DNA from: an uncultured Prevotella sp.
GTDB taxonomy: Bacteria > Bacteroidota > Bacteroidia > Bacteroidales > Bacteroidaceae
Direction: 5' to 3'
DNA: 52,789 nucleotides
Assembly: GCA_900546575.1 (NCBI GenBank)
Contig: URDM01000010.1
Location: forward strand, 1 to 52,789
The notes below the pieces were generated by a model. The model saw only the letters and a list, made by a program, of their open reading frames with translations, was not told the DNA's origin and made no database searches. The stretch's first letter is position 1. The number at the start of each line of letters is the position of its first letter. Shown here one piece after another: positions 15,813 to 24,811 of this stretch. Made by a program: the position numbers and the translations under genes.

Positions 15813-17021
15813 ATGAAACGAATAGAACGTACAGCTTATCTCAACAAACTCATAGCCTTTAAAGACAAGAACATCATAAAGGTGATAACGGGAATACGCC
15901 GTTGTGGAAAATCAACTATTATGGAGATTTTCCGCGACTGGCTCTTGGGCAATGGAGTCAAGGACAACCAGATTATATACCTTAACTTTGAGGATTACGA
16001 CAACTACGAGCTTCGCAATCCTCACAATCTGTATGCCTACATAAAGCCGCTTATCCTGCAAGACCGCATGACGTATATATTCTTTGACGAAATTCAGCAC
16101 GTCAGCGATTTCCCCGACATTATCAACAGTCTGAATCTGAAACCTACGGTCGACCTCTATGTCACGGGCTCGAACGCCTATATGCTGTCGAGCGAGATTG
16201 CCACACTGCTGTCGGGAAGATATATCGAGATTGCCATGTTGCCTCTGTCGTTCAAGGAATATGTCGAAGGCACCGACAGCAGCAACAATCTGCCGCAGGC
16301 ATATACTGACTACATAACAAGAAGCAGTTTCCCATACACCATTGAGCTTGGTACGTACAGCGAAATCATCGACTACCTTACCGGTGTGTACAACACCATT
16401 GTGGTGAAGGATATTATGGCCCGCAAGAGACTGCCCGACGTCATGATGCTTGAAAGCGTTATACGATTTACTGCCGACAATATCGGCAACATACTTTCAA
16501 CCAAACGTATTGCCGACATAATGACAGCCGATGGAAGGAAAATTGACCAAAAAACAGTAGAGCGTTATCTGTCGGCTCTGTGCGAAACTTTCTTCGTCTA
16601 CGAAACCAAACGCTACAATATCAAGGGCAAACAACTGCTCAAGACGCTTGGCAAGTACTATCTCGTTGACATCGGTCTGAGACGTATGCTTCTCGGCTCG
16701 CGCTCGTTCGATGCCGACAGAATACTCGAGAACATTGTCTATCTGGAACTGCTGCACCGCCAGAAAAAAGTGTATGTGGGAAAGATGGACAGCCTTGAGG
16801 TTGACTTTGTGGCTATCGACGAGAACAATATCAGTTACTATCAAGTGGCAGCAACCGTTAGAGACGAAACAACACTGCAACGAGAACTGGCCTCACTACA
16901 GCAGATTAACGACCAATATCCCAAATACATTCTCACGCTCGATGAAGATCCTACCGCCGACTACGACGGCATTAAGCGTGTGAATGCATTGAGATGGATG
17001 ATGGGCGATGTCAGCCTGTAA
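15813..17021 (+). CDS. AAA_14/DUF4143 family ATPase, second copy
   Basis: A 402-residue cytoplasmic protein. Walker A is G27-S34 (GIRRCGKS), Walker B ends FFDE at 90-93, and the family motif is VTGSNAYMLSSEIATLLSGRY. The DUF4143 C-terminal half includes a nuclease-like end (VYVGKMDSLEVDFVAID). Its sequence is clearly diverged from the copies at 6683 and 36340, so these are not recent duplicates. It is preceded by a 22-bp array and by three 41-bp-spaced palindromes that lie where an operator would. It converges on the phosphoethanolamine transferase, with only 3 bp between stop codons. Confidence 0.86.
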   Translation: MKRIERTAYLNKLIAFKDKNIIKVITGIRRCGKSTIMEIFRDWLLGNGVKDNQIIYLNFEDYDNYELRNPHNLYAYIKPLILQDRMTYIFFDEIQHVSDFPDIINSLNLKPTVDLYVTGSNAYMLSSEIATLLSGRYIEIAMLPLSFKEYVEGTDSSNNLPQAYTDYITRSSFPYTIELGTYSEIIDYLTGVYNTIVVKDIMARKRLPDVMMLESVIRFTADNIGNILSTKRIADIMTADGRKIDQKTVERYLSALCETFFVYETKRYNIKGKQLLKTLGKYYLVDIGLRRMLLGSRSFDADRILENIVYLELLHRQKKVYVGKMDSLEVDFVAIDENNISYYQVAATVRDETTLQRELASLQQINDQYPKYILTLDEDPTADYDGIKRVNALRWMMGDVSL

Positions 17022-17024
17022 CCC

Positions 17025-18734
17025 CTACTCTATTCCGTACATCTTCAGGGGCACTGCATGGTTGTGGTCGTTGAGATACAGGCGCGTGCCCAGACGATAA
17101 TTGCGGTTGGTGAGCGAGAGGCTGTCTACACGTGCCTTTGTGCTTATGCCGCCTATACTGAGCATCGTCGGGAATACCGAAGCACTGGTCTGCACACCCT
17201 TGTTGATGTTCGACTTCAACGCGTCTACTGTCGTAGCGTGCTCACGGGCGTAAGCTTCTGAGGTCCACACGAGCAGCGGCACGTCGGTGTCGTACTCCGA
17301 CGGACGTGGCGAAGCGTGCAGGAACAAGCGGCGCGAGTCGTCGAATATGTTCTCGCCATGGTCGGACGTGTACATCATTGCGGCAACGACTCCGGTAGAG
17401 CGCAGCTTCTCGATGATGCTGTGCAGGATGTAGTCGGTCTGCAGAATGGTGTTGTCGTAGGCGTTGACGAGCTGCGGACGGTTGTCGGGTTTTGCATCGG
17501 TGGGCGTGTCGGGCGTAAAGCGGGCACGTGATTGTGGATAGCGGTCGCGATAGTTGAAATGCGATCCGTACATGTGCAACACCACAAACAGCTTCTTATG
17601 ACCCTCGGCCATAGCCTTGTTGAGGAATGGTAGCAGGCGCTCATCGCTCGTTTGAGCCACTACATCGTTAGCTTTGCCGTCAGCGGCAGCTGCGTCGGCA
17701 TCGTCATCAGCCTCGCGTATGAAGAGATGTTCGTCCGCCTGGTTGCCCAGGAAGTCGATATACGAGTGGTTGGGCTGCTGATTGGAGAGGAACACGGTGT
17801 AGAATCCCGCCTCGCGGAATGCTGCCAGTATTCCCTTTTCGTGGTGCAGGCGGTCGTGATCGTCGGCTGTTGCAGCTGTCAAGAGCATCGGAACGCTCTT
17901 GTGTGTGGTGTTCGACTGCGTGCGCACGTTGCTGAACACAAGCAGTCCTGATGTCTTGCTGAGCAGCGGATTGGTAGGACGGTCGTAGCCATACAGCTGG
18001 AAGTTGCGCGAGCGGGCGGTCTCGCCCACCACGAGCACATACACTTCGGCAGAGTCGTTGGCATGCTCCGACACGGCGTTGAAACGGAAACCGGCTACAT
18101 TATCATTGTAATGTGCCGACAGCGAACTCTCGTGTACCGCCAGACCCAGATTGTAGAACACATTGACGGGATACATATTGTCCTCAATGTGATACTCAAA
18201 CTCTCCCTTCTTCTCGTTGCCCTTCGGGTAAGCCACATAGCAAATGGCGAGCAACACCGCCATGGGCAGCAGCAAACAGAGCGAGCTGCGCATGGCACGA
18301 CGCTGGAACTGGCGGTCGATGCGCACGCCCTTTGCCCACTGCCATGCCGCTATTGCGAGCAAGGGCAGATAGAGTATGAACACGCCTGCAACGGCCGGCA
18401 CCAGATTGTCGAGCAGTTCCATAGCCTCGCCGGGGTTGGTGGTGACGAGATTGAGAAACATGTCGACGGCTATCACGCCGTTGCCGTACAGATAAACGAG
18501 CACCATCTGAAACGCAGCGAAGAAAACCAGCAGGAAAAGCAGCCACACCATGCGGCCTACACAACGGTTGAGCGACATGATGAGGGCGTAGACTGCCAGC
18601 GGCATCAGCACGCCTGCTACGTCAACTATAAACGGTGTGTTCTCGGTGAAGCACAATGCCACGTTGGGAACGGCAAGCGACAGCACCATATAGAAGAAGA
18701 GGAAGCGTGGAGAGAGTAATAAGCGATATTTCAT
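17025..18734 (-). CDS. Phosphoethanolamine transferase, lipid A-type (EptA-like)
   Basis: A 569-residue inner-membrane enzyme. Five N-terminal hydrophobic helices (about 8-200) are followed by a periplasmic alkaline-phosphatase-like sulfatase domain. Visible metal and nucleophile blocks are VVGETARSRNFQLYGYDRP, QSNTTHKSVPMLLT (the Thr nucleophile region) and MMYTSDHGENIFDDSRRLFL. The family moves phosphoethanolamine from phosphatidylethanolamine to lipid A or glycans, which lowers surface charge and gives resistance to cationic peptides. It is the last gene on the minus strand after susD, separated by a heptamer-like inverted repeat, so co-transcription with the Sus genes is uncertain. Confidence 0.88.
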   Translation of the reverse strand: MKYRLLLSPRFLFFYMVLSLAVPNVALCFTENTPFIVDVAGVLMPLAVYALIMSLNRCVGRMVWLLFLLVFFAAFQMVLVYLYGNGVIAVDMFLNLVTTNPGEAMELLDNLVPAVAGVFILYLPLLAIAAWQWAKGVRIDRQFQRRAMRSSLCLLLPMAVLLAICYVAYPKGNEKKGEFEYHIEDNMYPVNVFYNLGLAVHESSLSAHYNDNVAGFRFNAVSEHANDSAEVYVLVVGETARSRNFQLYGYDRPTNPLLSKTSGLLVFSNVRTQSNTTHKSVPMLLTAATADDHDRLHHEKGILAAFREAGFYTVFLSNQQPNHSYIDFLGNQADEHLFIREADDDADAAAADGKANDVVAQTSDERLLPFLNKAMAEGHKKLFVVLHMYGSHFNYRDRYPQSRARFTPDTPTDAKPDNRPQLVNAYDNTILQTDYILHSIIEKLRSTGVVAAMMYTSDHGENIFDDSRRLFLHASPRPSEYDTDVPLLVWTSEAYAREHATTVDALKSNINKGVQTSASVFPTMLSIGGISTKARVDSLSLTNRNYRLGTRLYLNDHNHAVPLKMYGIE

Positions 18735-18747
18735 TTTTTATAAAAAA

Positions 18748-18880
18748 TTGAGAGTTAAGAATTGAGAATTGAGAGTTGAAAGTTGAGAGTTGTGATATGC
18801 TATTGCATTTATAGTCTTTGGTAATATGTTGTTGTCAAAGGTAATCATAACTCTCAACTTTCAATTCTCAACTCTCAACC
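18748..18880. repeat. Inverted heptamer tracts between susD and the transferase
   Basis: TTGAGAGT/TTGAGAAT-type units at 18748-18793 face the complementary tract at 18848-18880 (AACTCTCAACTTTCAATTCT). They can form a long interrupted stem with a loop of about 55 nt. It could end or attenuate transcription from susD, and it also lies just upstream of the transferase start. Confidence 0.7.
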
Positions 18881-18884
18881 TTTA

Positions 18885-20528
18885 TTAATAACCTTCGTTC
18901 TGTTCCCAGTTCTGGTTTTCCTCCATTATAGCCTTGGGCACCGGCAGTATGCGGCACGACTTGTCGAAGCGTGCGCCGGGGAATCCCTTGCGATGGAAAC
19001 CATACTCGCTCTCGTACGTGCCGAAACGTATCATGTCGTTGCGACGCCAGTTTTCGTCGACGAATTCACGTCCGCGCTCGTCGAGAATGTCCTGCAATGA
19101 GGGCGCGCCTGCAAACTGCGGGGCATGCACATAGGCACGAATCTGATTGAGCAGCGACTGTGGCGTGTCGGCATTGGTGGCACGTGCGCCACGCAGCATA
19201 GCCTCGGCCTTGGTCAGGATGATGTCGGCAAGGCGGAAGATAGGAACGTCGTTGCTCTGGTTGCGTTCGTATTCCGAATACTCGTTGGGGTTGGGATAGA
19301 ACTTCAGCGAGCGATAGCCCTGGCTCCATCCGGCAGGGCTTGAGCCGCAATTGATGCGCTGACGTGCCGCCTCAGAGTCGTCTATGAGGTTAATCTTTTT
19401 CGAAAGCACGAGCTGAGAACCATTGTATATATACGGTACGGCTGTAGGTTCGCCCGTAATGGCATCGTGTACAAACACCTTTCCATTGGTTGTGGCACCC
19501 AGGATAATCTCGTTGCGGTCGTCGCCGGGCAGGGTGAAGAGGTCAGAATACTCCTCGTTGAGGGCAAATATTCCTGCACACGACTTGTTCATCTTGCCAC
19601 CGAGATAGCCCACGGGGCTGCCGTTGTCAATCTTGCGGAATGTGCGCCAGCGTCCGTACTTCATTCCCTGCGCGCTTACCTTGTCATAAGGCATGGCGTA
19701 GATGAAGTCCTTTATCTGCGCACCGTTGTCGTAGAGGAACTTCTTGCGATAGCCGTCGGTGAGATCGAAGGGTCCGTTCTGCATGATGTCGTCGCACAGA
19801 CGCACACATTCGTCAAGCTTTTCGTTGCGCGAAGTGGCTGCATCGTAGTCGGCAACGTTGTCGGCTGTGTACACAGCCCAGTTGATGTATAGCTTCACGA
19901 GCAGCGCCTCAGCCATCCAACGGGTCGGTTTGCCGTAGGTGCCGACGTTCACTTGTTTGGTGAGCAAGGGCAGACAATCCTTCAGTTCGGTCTCGATGAA
20001 CTCGGCAACCTTGCGTCGTGGCATGCGTTCTACGGCCTCGTCGTCGTCAGGAAGACAATCGAGGATGGGCACATCGCCAAAACTATCCATCAGGATGAAG
20101 TGATAGAAGGCGCGCATTGCACGTGCCGGGGCAATCTGTTCGGGCTTGGCTTTGTCGCCGCCGAGGTCTTTTATCACCTGATTGCACTTGGTTATGCCCG
20201 ATGCGAGGTCTGCCCAGTAGTTCAACGGTTTGTCTTCAGGGTTGAAGTTGTGCAGTGTCGGGTTTACGTTTTCGGCGTTGTCATAGTAGTCATTGCCAAA
20301 ACTTATGCCTGCAACCTCGTCGGATGAGAACGACTGTACGCGATTATAGTTCTCGCCCAATTGCTTGCGGAAGGCGTAATAAACGTCTGCCATCTTGGCT
20401 TCAAGAGCCACTTCCGACTCCGTTGGATAGTCGGTGTATTGTGATTTCACGTCGACATCGAGGTTGGTGCAGCCTGTTGCAAGCACCAAAAGCGATGATA
20501 CGAACGCGAAAAGAAGCGATTTGTTCAT
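18885..20528 (-). CDS. SusD/RagB-type glycan-binding outer-membrane lipoprotein
   Basis: A 547-residue protein with signal and lipobox LVLATGC, and Cys20 followed by TNLDVDV, an acidic stretch like the Bacteroidetes surface-export signal. The SusD core has TPR-like helices: LPDDDEAVERMPRRKVAEFIE falls in two blocks near 150-170, then PTRWMAEALLVKLYINWAVY. The C-terminal block is IFRLADIILTKAEAMLRGA, then LLNQIRAYVHAP and ERGREFVDENWRRNDMIRFG. It forms the lid of the SusC transporter and binds glycan. The upstream susC partner is 174 bp away, a wider gap than usual. The glycan is unknown. Confidence 0.95.
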   Translation of the reverse strand: MNKSLLFAFVSSLLVLATGCTNLDVDVKSQYTDYPTESEVALEAKMADVYYAFRKQLGENYNRVQSFSSDEVAGISFGNDYYDNAENVNPTLHNFNPEDKPLNYWADLASGITKCNQVIKDLGGDKAKPEQIAPARAMRAFYHFILMDSFGDVPILDCLPDDDEAVERMPRRKVAEFIETELKDCLPLLTKQVNVGTYGKPTRWMAEALLVKLYINWAVYTADNVADYDAATSRNEKLDECVRLCDDIMQNGPFDLTDGYRKKFLYDNGAQIKDFIYAMPYDKVSAQGMKYGRWRTFRKIDNGSPVGYLGGKMNKSCAGIFALNEEYSDLFTLPGDDRNEIILGATTNGKVFVHDAITGEPTAVPYIYNGSQLVLSKKINLIDDSEAARQRINCGSSPAGWSQGYRSLKFYPNPNEYSEYERNQSNDVPIFRLADIILTKAEAMLRGARATNADTPQSLLNQIRAYVHAPQFAGAPSLQDILDERGREFVDENWRRNDMIRFGTYESEYGFHRKGFPGARFDKSCRILPVPKAIMEENQNWEQNEGY

Positions 20529-20555
20529 TCTTGATTTAATGATTGATTATTGATG

Positions 20556-20702
20556 TTATGGGGCCTTACTAGGCATTACTAAGCCTCTTTGGGCCTGACT
20601 AAGCCTCTTTGAGCCAGCTGAGCCAATGCTTGTGAAGGCTTGGCGGGGCTTGCCAGAGACTTGGCGGGGCTTACTGAAGGGCCTGGCGGGGCTTGCTCTG
20701 TC
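20556..20702. repeat. Degenerate minisatellite filling the susC-susD gap
   Basis: Between susC and susD lie two copies of ACTAAGCCTCTTTG (about 20577 and 20598) and three copies of GGCGGGGCTT (about 20643, 20663, 20684), with related AGCC and GGCC words. SusC/SusD pairs normally sit much closer. The G+C-rich repeats could form structure between the two reading frames. Confidence 0.7.
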
Positions 20703-23501
20703 TTAGAAACTAACCTTCATTCCGAGCATAAACGTGCGTGTGTGGGGATAATAATCCTTGCGCCAGTCGATGCCGGGGGTCAGTCCGCCGAGCGAAACTT
20801 CCGGGTCGCAACCCTTATACGAGGTCAGCGTGAACACGTTGTTGCAAGTAGCGTACACCGAAAGGTTGTTGACCCAACCGTGCAGGCGGCCGAAGTCGTA
20901 GCTCAACGACATTGACGAGAGGCGCAGGAACGATCCGTTCTCGATGTAACGGTCGGACGGCGACTGCGAGTTTACGTCACCATAGTTCTGCTCAGTGAGT
21001 GCTTCGCGGAACACGTTCTTGCCCTGCGTTATCAATGTCACGCTGTTGTACTGTGCCCGAAGAGCGTTGAATATCTTGTTGCCGAATACGCCTTGGAAGA
21101 AGAGCGTGAGATCCCAGTTCTTGTAAGACACCGTATTGTTCCATCCGAGTGTGAGCTTCGGCTGTGCCGAACCGGTCTTTGTGCGGTCGGTATCTTGCGG
21201 TTTGATGGTCTTTTCGCCCGTACGTTGGCCCGTAACGGGGTCGTGTACCCAGAACTGCGAAACTCCGTCGGCGTCATGTCCGGCAAACTCGTAGGTGTAG
21301 AACTGACCTATCGGGCAGCCTTCCATCAAACGCTGCACAGCCACACCGGTGTTGCCTGCAATCCAGGGATAGCCCAGATCCTGATAGCTTACAGAATAAG
21401 CTGCGTTGGAAAGTTTCTTTACGCGGTTGCTGTTGTGCGAGAGATTGAGCGTAGTCGACCACTGCCAGTCCTCATTCTGAACGGGAATGGCGTTGATGGT
21501 AAGCTCAATACCTCGGTTGCTGATATCGCCCACGTTGGCAGTCATTGTACCGAAGGGGTATCGGTTGGTCGATACTGGATAATAATATATAAGGTCGGAC
21601 GTGCGCTTGTCGTAGTATTCGATTGTACCTGTAAGTCGCGAGTTGAAGAATCCGAAGTCTACGCCGATGTTGAACATGCCAGTGCGCTCCCACTTAAGGT
21701 CGGGGTTGGCGTTGTTGGTAGCTGCAAGCGTGTGCTTGTTGGATGCCACTCCGTTGGCGTCGATGTATGTGAACCATCCGCTCACGCCGTAAGTGCGTCG
21801 TGCCGAATATGCGTTGAAGCCGAGAGAGTTGCCCGACACGCCGTAGCCGACGCGCAGTTTGAGGTCGGAGAAGATGCCGAGGTTGCGCACCCATTCCTCT
21901 TCACCGATGCGCCAAGCTGCCGAAAACGAGGGGAATGTAGCCCAACGGTGGTTCTTGCCGAATGCCGATGAACCGTCGCGGCGCAATGTTGCCTGGAAGT
22001 TGTAGCGCGAAGCGAACGAGTAATTGACGCGTCCGTAGAACGAAATCATTCGAAGTGTCGACTCGGCGCCGCTCTCTACAGCGTCAATGCCGTCAATCTG
22101 GTTGGCGTATGTGAGGTTGTAGTACTTCACGGCATCGTTGTAGAAGTCCTTGACGGTGAGTCCGAAGCCGTCGTTCTCGTTGTTCTGCTCCCACGAATAG
22201 CCCACCATGACGCCCAGACGATGATAGCCTGGGAAGCTGTGTGTGAAGTTGCCGAAGGTTTCGAACACCTGCTTGTTGTCCATATATGTAGAGCGTGTGG
22301 CCTGACCATGTGTCTTCACTATCTGCGACTTGATAGAGTGATACTCCGACAGGACGTTCTGGTTGTACAGATACGAGTATTGTGCGGTCCAGGTGAGGTC
22401 GGGCAGTATGGTGAGTTCGCCCTTTCCGGTGAGCTGCATGCGTCGGTAGATGTTCTGATTGGTATCTTCGTTGATCATCGCGAGCGGATTGTAGTACTGG
22501 GTTGTGCCGGTTGACTCGCTCCAAGAGCCGTCATCGTTGCGCACGGGTTGACATGGAGAGTAGTAAACCATTGCATCCGTAACGCTGATGCCCTGCTCCT
22601 GCGCTTCAATACCTTTCTTGGTGGTCTGGCTACCGTTTACGCCGAGCGACAACTGCAGATGATCCTTCAACACTTTAGAATGTGCCAGCGCACGTGCTCC
22701 GAAACGTTCAAGTTCTGACGAGCGTATCACGCCCTGATGATTGAGATAGCTCAGCGACACGTTGTAGCCCGAACGGGCGTTGCCACCCGACACGGCGAGG
22801 TTGTGACTGTGCGACAGTCCGGTGCGCTGCACCTCCTTCTGCCAGTCGACATTGCCACCCATGTCGTTCGTCAGGGTGAAGTTGTGCTGCTTGGCATAGG
22901 CTCTGAGCTCGTCGGCAGAGGCGAGGTCGAGATACTTAGCCACCGACTCTACAGCCGCATAGCCGTTGTATGTGACGCGAGCCGAGCCTGCCGAGCCGTG
23001 CTTTGTGGTGACGATGATTACGCCGTTGGCTGCCTTTGAGCCGTAGATGGCGGTGGCTGTAGCGTCACGAAGGATATCGATTGACTCGATATCGTCGGTT
23101 GCTACGAGCGAGAGGTCGACGCCTGGCACGCCGTCGACTATATAATAAGGTTCCATAGCTGCGCCCGTGCGCAGTGTAGAAGCGCCTCGCAGGGTGATGG
23201 AAGGAGCGGCGTTGGGGTCGCCACTGTTTGAAACGGTGAGTCCGGGCACCTTGCCTTGCAGCAATTGTGCAGGCGATGTGTACACACCCTTGTTGAGATC
23301 GGCCGACTGGATGGTAGTGATTGAGCTGGTGACGTCCTTTCGGCGCATTTTGCCATAGCCCACTACGACTATCTCGTTAATCTTGAGCGTGTCGCGATAC
23401 GAGTCTGTCTGGTCGGGATTGTCTGAATCTTCGGCTGCAAATGTGTTTGCACTAATGCCCGTCGCGAGCAAAGCCATGATTAGCTTTTTGTTCAAAATCA
23501 T
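20703..23501 (-). CDS. SusC/RagA-type TonB-dependent outer-membrane transporter
   Basis: A 932-residue beta-barrel importer. A signal peptide (about 1-22) is followed by a short acidic stretch and the TonB box region INEIVVVGYGKMRRKDVTSS. The plug has IESIDILRDATATAIYGSKA and NGVIIVTTKHG, and the rest is barrel. The usual CarboxypepD_reg-like domain before the plug is absent, so the protein is about 100 residues shorter than most SusC proteins. It imports the glycan bound by SusD, using the proton motive force through TonB. It follows the BamA-like gene by 43 bp, so it is probably in one transcript with 23545-25777. Confidence 0.96.
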   Translation of the reverse strand: MILNKKLIMALLATGISANTFAAEDSDNPDQTDSYRDTLKINEIVVVGYGKMRRKDVTSSITTIQSADLNKGVYTSPAQLLQGKVPGLTVSNSGDPNAAPSITLRGASTLRTGAAMEPYYIVDGVPGVDLSLVATDDIESIDILRDATATAIYGSKAANGVIIVTTKHGSAGSARVTYNGYAAVESVAKYLDLASADELRAYAKQHNFTLTNDMGGNVDWQKEVQRTGLSHSHNLAVSGGNARSGYNVSLSYLNHQGVIRSSELERFGARALAHSKVLKDHLQLSLGVNGSQTTKKGIEAQEQGISVTDAMVYYSPCQPVRNDDGSWSESTGTTQYYNPLAMINEDTNQNIYRRMQLTGKGELTILPDLTWTAQYSYLYNQNVLSEYHSIKSQIVKTHGQATRSTYMDNKQVFETFGNFTHSFPGYHRLGVMVGYSWEQNNENDGFGLTVKDFYNDAVKYYNLTYANQIDGIDAVESGAESTLRMISFYGRVNYSFASRYNFQATLRRDGSSAFGKNHRWATFPSFSAAWRIGEEEWVRNLGIFSDLKLRVGYGVSGNSLGFNAYSARRTYGVSGWFTYIDANGVASNKHTLAATNNANPDLKWERTGMFNIGVDFGFFNSRLTGTIEYYDKRTSDLIYYYPVSTNRYPFGTMTANVGDISNRGIELTINAIPVQNEDWQWSTTLNLSHNSNRVKKLSNAAYSVSYQDLGYPWIAGNTGVAVQRLMEGCPIGQFYTYEFAGHDADGVSQFWVHDPVTGQRTGEKTIKPQDTDRTKTGSAQPKLTLGWNNTVSYKNWDLTLFFQGVFGNKIFNALRAQYNSVTLITQGKNVFREALTEQNYGDVNSQSPSDRYIENGSFLRLSSMSLSYDFGRLHGWVNNLSVYATCNNVFTLTSYKGCDPEVSLGGLTPGIDWRKDYYPHTRTFMLGMKVSF

Positions 23502-23544
23502 TATATAAAGTATTGTTAGTTCAAAAGGATTGTTAAGGGGCTGC

Positions 23545-24717
23545 TTAGAAAGCTTCGTTTATATTGAAGATAAATCCGCTCTGTCCTGATTTGCCGAGTC
23601 CGTAGTCAAGACGTACGTTGACGTTCTTCTTGAACTCCCAGCGATAGCCTATGCCGTAGTTGGGCAGTATATGGTTCATCTTTATCTGGCTGAACTTGGG
23701 GAACACGGTGCCTGCTCCTGCCCACACAACGATGCCGTTGCGTCGCCATACGTGCTGCCGCAGCTCTATCTGCGCCTCCACTTTGTGCTTGTCGCGATAT
23801 CTGCCCTGATAGTATCCGCGCATGGAATAGCTGTCGCCAAGGAGTGCAAGCATCGACCATTGGGGGTTGCCGAAGTTGAACTGCGTACGCAGGTCGCCTG
23901 CAAGTGTGGCTCCCTTCCACATGGGCAGATAAGCGTCCATGCGCAAATCGGTTGTAGAGAATGCGCGTTTGTTGCCCATGAACTTGGGGCGGAACAACTG
24001 CTGCACCTGAAGGAATACGCCCTCGTGCGGCGCTGTGAGATTGTCGCGCGTGTCGTAGAGCAGAGTCAGTCCGGCACCAGAGTTGAACGATACGCGGCGC
24101 TGGCCATCGATGAGTTCAGGACGGTCCATGTCGTGGCCCCAAACGTAGTCGAACGCTACGGTAGGACCTACGAACAGATTGTCGGCTGTGCGTATGAGCC
24201 AGCTGACCTTTGCCTGCGCCTGCCACCGTTTCATCTTGCTCTTGTTGTCGTCGTTGTCGCCCATGTCGTAGCCCAAGCCCCAGATGTAGCAGGGGAAGGA
24301 ATAGAAGTAGAGCGTATAGTCAATGCGATGGGTGTCGCGGGGGAACTTGTGCGTGCCGCGAACGCCGAGCATGTAGAAGCCCACGGTCGAGACGTCGCCG
24401 AAGAGCGACACGTTGCTGGGTGCCGAGAGCGAGTCGGTGGGGTCGGAACGATAGAGTCCGGCAGCCACGAGTCCCAGTCCGAGCTTGGTGTCGGTGCTGT
24501 AGTGCGGTCCGCCGATTATGCTGAAGTCGAAGCGCTTGTTCTTCTTCTCCTTGTTGGCATCGTTGAAGTAGTCGAGAAAGCGGGTCATGAATCCGCGCTT
24601 ATGCGTTGTCTTCACTGCTGAAGTGTCTACGGCTGCGGTGTCGACCGGCTCTGCCGCCGCCATTGGCATTGCCGAAAGCAGCATGGCGGCTATTGCGATT
24701 AGTGAGCGATGGAGCAT
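23545..24717 (-). CDS. BamA/TamA-like outer-membrane barrel (bacterial surface antigen domain)
   Basis: A 390-residue protein with a signal peptide (1-22, MPMAAAEP). A short Thr/Ala-rich linker leads to a barrel resembling the Omp85 C-terminal domain: FSIIGGPHYSTDTKLGLGL, LLYDTRDNLTAPHEGVFL, and DYGLGKSGQSGFIFNINEAF ending in Phe. POTRA domains are absent, so it is not an insertase of the usual BamA form. Small Omp85-like barrels of this kind are common near Bacteroidetes glycan genes, and their role is unknown. It sits between the PCMD gene and susC on one strand. Its start is directly preceded by an 11-unit heptamer tract. Confidence 0.8.
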   Translation of the reverse strand: MLHRSLIAIAAMLLSAMPMAAAEPVDTAAVDTSAVKTTHKRGFMTRFLDYFNDANKEKKNKRFDFSIIGGPHYSTDTKLGLGLVAAGLYRSDPTDSLSAPSNVSLFGDVSTVGFYMLGVRGTHKFPRDTHRIDYTLYFYSFPCYIWGLGYDMGDNDDNKSKMKRWQAQAKVSWLIRTADNLFVGPTVAFDYVWGHDMDRPELIDGQRRVSFNSGAGLTLLYDTRDNLTAPHEGVFLQVQQLFRPKFMGNKRAFSTTDLRMDAYLPMWKGATLAGDLRTQFNFGNPQWSMLALLGDSYSMRGYYQGRYRDKHKVEAQIELRQHVWRRNGIVVWAGAGTVFPKFSQIKMNHILPNYGIGYRWEFKKNVNVRLDYGLGKSGQSGFIFNINEAF

Positions 24718-24720
24718 TTT

Positions 24721-24797
24721 TTGAGTGTTGAATGTGGAGTGTGGAATGTTGAATGTGGAGTGTGGAATGTTGAATGTGGAATGTTAAATGTTGAATT
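24721..24797 (-). repeat. Tandem heptamer repeat, 11 units
   Basis: Eleven 7-nt units of TKGARTG/TTAAATG type (TTGAGTG, TTGAATG, TGGAGTG, TGGAATG). The tract lies 3 nt upstream of the BamA-like start codon. An apparent higher-order period of four units (TTGAATG, TGGAGTG, TGGAATG) repeats twice. Confidence 0.85.
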
Positions 24798-24811
24798 GCT
24801 TGCTTACATTA

